DNA from: an uncultured Eubacterium sp.
Lineage (GTDB): Bacteria > Bacillota > Clostridia > Lachnospirales > Lachnospiraceae
Direction: 5' to 3'
DNA length: 7,208 nt
Assembly: GCA_910579075.1 (NCBI GenBank)
Contig: CAJTSV010000031.1
Coordinates: forward strand, 25,334 to 32,541
Shown: positions 5,689-7,208 of the stretch, one piece after another
How positions within the stretch are numbered: position 1 is the stretch's first letter
Layout of the letters: each line of letters starts with the position of its first letter
Translations under genes and position numbers: made by a program
The notes under the pieces: model-generated
The model's input: only the letters and a program-made list of their open reading frames with translations
Databases searched by the model: none
Told to the model about the DNA's origin: nothing

Positions 5689-6972
5689 TTACTGGAAAGC
5701 GCTGAACGCGCTTTTCACATTATAATTGTAAATACCGCTGCTGCTGTACATTCCGCCTTTGTTGATTTCATGGTTCGCATGGCTTGAAATGGCTGAAGCC
5801 CTGTCGTTAACCGTTTTGCCATACCCGCCGGTAAACAGCTCCTTTACCTTTTCTACGCCTGCCTCTTTGAGTTTTTCTTTATCAAGCGTAAGTGTTTTGC
5901 TGCCCGAATCAATCGTAATGCCGATTGCAGCCAGTTTGCTGCGGTTTGCCTTTGTACTGTCAGTCATGGATGCAAGCGACGCATATTTGATAGCAGCTAC
6001 ATTGGATTTGCCTGCACTTTCCACGGTTGCATTGTATTGTTTTACAAAGCTGCTGACAGCGTCATAAACAGCATCTGTGTCATAGTTACCCTCATCATCC
6101 GTCTTATAAAGCGCGCCGGAGCCAGAAGCCAGCCTGCCTGCGGTTTCAGCCAGCCTGCTGGAATCGCTGCGGATTACGGACAGCTGTCCGCCGGAAGCAG
6201 AAGGCGTCTGTGTGGTGCTGCCTGCTGAAGTGCTGCCTGTTGAGGAGCTGCTGCCTGTTGAGGAGCTTCCTGCCGAAGCGGTATCGGTAATGCCATATTT
6301 TCCTGCCTGATACTTCGCGGTTGACAAAATGGCTGCCGCACGGCTGCCTACCTTTGCGCCATAAGAATTGCTGCCCTTGAATAAGGCGTCTACGCTCTCA
6401 GAGCTTGCAGACTGAAAGGTGTTTTTATCAATTTTTAAACCACCTTTGCCGTCCATGGTAATGCCGATTGCAGCCAGTGCCTTTTCATTGGACTTTGTAT
6501 AGTCCGAAATAGAGCGCATAGAACTGTTAATCGCTGCATTACTGGAATTTTTTGCAGCCTGAACCAGTTCGTTATACTTGTTCACATAACCGGAAACTGC
6601 TTCATAAGTAATTTCGCCGGCTTTTTCCATGGCATCTGCAGAACTCTTTACACTGGATGCGGCGTTTGCAATGTCTGCAAACTTTTTGCCCGGCGAAGAT
6701 TCTCCCTTAATCTTCTCATTGTAATTCCAGTAGTTATACTCCTTTTTCGGAGCATTTTTGATTTTTTCATTGTAATCCCAGTAATTTTTCTCGCCAGCTT
6801 TTCTGGTGCCTGCAGATGAACTGCCCGAGCTGCCTGAGCTGTCATTTTTTGCATAATAAGCTTTCATCAGCTTATTATAAGAGCCATTGCGGATGCTCGC
6901 ATAATCTGCAAAATTCAGGCCGCTGAAAAAACTGTTCTGGCTGTTTCCAGCTGAATTGAAAAAATTAAACAT
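5689..6972 (-). CDS. FliD-like tandem-repeat protein, probably secreted; function unknown
   Basis: A 427-aa protein without a classical signal peptide or membrane segment, rich in Ser, Ala, Gly and Lys. The N-terminus (about 1-42) reads FFSGLNFADYASIRNGSYNKLMKAYYAK, followed by a Ser/Gly stretch and two copies of NYW-x-YNEKIK (63-73 and 80-90). Two homologous segments follow, at about 122-222 and 301-402. Each has a helix with KYN or QYN, then LAAIGIT-D with L-x-[IL]-D-K, then V-x-x-LF-x-G and a closing helix. This order matches the FliD_C part of flagellar filament-cap proteins. A Ser/Gly/Thr linker (about 231-262) joins the segments. The start at 6970-6972 is chosen because AAGGAGG lies about 7 nt upstream; an ATG 51 nt further up lacks this. 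I infer an exported, flagellin-pathway or surface protein. There are no flagellar genes beside it, and the exact role is unknown. Confidence 0.85.
   Translation of the reverse strand: MFNFFNSAGNSQNSFFSGLNFADYASIRNGSYNKLMKAYYAKNDSSGSSGSSSAGTRKAGEKNYWDYNEKIKNAPKKEYNYWNYNEKIKGESSPGKKFADIANAASSVKSSADAMEKAGEITYEAVSGYVNKYNELVQAAKNSSNAAINSSMRSISDYTKSNEKALAAIGITMDGKGGLKIDKNTFQSASSESVDALFKGSNSYGAKVGSRAAAILSTAKYQAGKYGITDTASAGSSSTGSSSSTGSTSAGSTTQTPSASGGQLSVIRSDSSRLAETAGRLASGSGALYKTDDEGNYDTDAVYDAVSSFVKQYNATVESAGKSNVAAIKYASLASMTDSTKANRSKLAAIGITIDSGSKTLTLDKEKLKEAGVEKVKELFTGGYGKTVNDRASAISSHANHEINKGGMYSSSGIYNYNVKSAFSAFQ
6217..6267 (-). repeat. 18-bp in-frame tandem repeat in the linker of the FliD-like gene
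   Basis: The 18-base unit GCTGCCTGTTGAGGAGCT (plus strand) occurs twice without any difference, at 6232-6249 and 6250-6267. A diverged 15-base partial copy precedes it at 6217-6231. On the coding strand each unit encodes six residues of the Ser/Thr/Gly linker (SSSTGS register). A change of copy number would keep the frame, so the linker length could vary between strains. Confidence 0.85.
6703..6786 (-). repeat. Duplicated NYW-x-YNEKIK segment in the FliD-like gene
   Basis: Residues 63-73 (6754-6786) and 80-90 (6703-6735) read NYWDYNEKIKN and NYWNYNEKIKG, with starts 17 residues apart. The DNA copies are clearly similar but differ at several synonymous positions. The duplication is therefore old and kept by selection on the protein. 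Its aromatic and charged content suggests a binding or secretion-related motif; this is inference. Confidence 0.75.
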
Positions 6973-7013
6973 ACAATCTCCTCCTTTTCTGAATTTTATG
7001 CTGCTATATTTAT

Positions 7014-7042
7014 AAAATAACATAATTTACCGGCTGATTCAA
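7014..7042 (-). promoter_or_regulatory. Candidate sigma-A promoter with extended -10 for the FliD-like gene
   Basis: On the minus strand TTGAAT (7037-7042, 4/6) is followed after 17 nt by TATTTT (7014-7019, 4/6). A TG one base upstream of TATTTT gives an extended -10. It overlaps the sigma-28-like candidate, so only one of the two, or both under different conditions, may be used. Confidence 0.4.
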
Positions 7043-7053
7043 CGTGTTTTTTC
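7027..7053 (-). promoter_or_regulatory. Candidate sigma-28 (motility) promoter for the FliD-like gene
   Basis: On the minus strand GAAA (7050-7053) is followed after exactly 15 nt by GCCGGTAA (7027-7034). The sigma-28/sigma-D consensus is TAAA-N15-GCCGATAA, so the match is 3/4 and 7/8. The 55-nt distance from the -10 element to the start codon leaves room for the ribosome binding site. A motility promoter fits a FliD-like product. The evidence is sequence similarity only. Confidence 0.45.
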
Positions 7054-7090
7054 AAATTGTTTATGGATGTTATAGATTTTTCGGGCTAAA

Positions 7091-7152
7091 AACAAAAAAA
7101 GACCTGCACAGCCATATTTTACCAGTCTATGGCCGTAACAGGTCTGTGCAGG
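7091..7152 (-). terminator. Strong intrinsic terminator after the SEC-C gene
   Basis: A perfect 9-bp outer stem forms between CTGTGCAGG (7144-7152) and CCTGCACAG (7103-7111). A nested hairpin, GCCATA/TATGGC (7111-7116 with 7128-7133), lies inside. On the minus strand it is followed by TCTTTTTTTGTTTTT, a long U-run. It starts one base after the stop codon of the SEC-C gene and isolates it from the FliD-like gene. An alternative AGACCTG/CAGGTCT pairing is also possible. Confidence 0.9.
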
Positions 7153-7153
7153 A

Positions 7154-7208
7154 TTATTTATTCATGCAGCAGTATTTGTATTTTTTGCCGCTGCCGCACG
7201 GGCACGGC
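7154..7208 (-). CDS. C-terminal end of a SEC-C motif protein (partial; possibly SecA)
   Basis: Only the last 17 complete codons and the stop are present: PCPCGSGKKYKYCCMNK. This is the SEC-C zinc-binding motif, C-x-C followed after eight residues by C-C. It ends SecA and several unrelated bacterial proteins, where it binds Zn and, in SecA, SecB or ribosomes. The base at 7208 means the codon before PCPC ends in G on the coding strand, so it cannot be the Asp found in the common SecA sequence NDPCPCGSG. That leaves SecA with another residue there (for example Glu) or a different SEC-C protein. The upstream part is outside the window. Confidence 0.8.
   Translation of the reverse strand, partial: PCPCGSGKKYKYCCMNK

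Overview
The window looks like a stretch of chromosome from a motile, Gram-positive anaerobe of the Clostridia, most likely a Lachnospiraceae relative. This rests on family recognition from memory: a clostridial-type ThrRS, a DUF1540 protein, AGGAGG-type ribosome binding sites and moderate GC. Every convincing gene is on the minus strand, so transcription runs from high to low coordinates. No rRNA, tRNA, insertion sequence, CRISPR array or phage gene was seen. The plus-strand reading frames are shadows of minus-strand genes.

In transcription order, the right edge (7154-7208) holds the last codons of a gene ending in a SEC-C zinc motif, followed at once by a strong intrinsic terminator (7091-7152). 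A promoter region at 7014-7053 then drives a 427-aa secreted-looking protein (5689-6972). It has two FliD-C-like repeats joined by a Ser/Gly/Thr linker and sits outside any visible flagellar cluster. It ends at a strong terminator (5616-5660).

Next, with its own promoter, is a glyoxalase-type VOC protein (5169-5537) with all four metal ligands. It is followed by a two-TM methyl-accepting chemotaxis protein (3026-5068) with its own promoter, a leader hairpin, and a dCache sensor carrying most of the amino-acid-binding signature. About 100 bases further on are a 69-aa single-TM protein (2714-2923) and thrS (704-2671), which probably form one transcript. No T-box is present.

After thrS come a tandem-DUF1540 cysteine-rich protein (279-593), with a sporulation-like promoter candidate, and the start of a Zn-dependent phospholipase C family protein (1-130), preceded by two tandem perfect hairpins.

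The most unusual items are the FliD-like tandem protein with a sigma-28-like promoter and a linker encoded by an 18-bp tandem repeat, the tandem DUF1540 protein, and the structured leader at 166-236. The rest is ordinary housekeeping and chemotaxis content. No multi-gene defence or biosynthetic system is evident.
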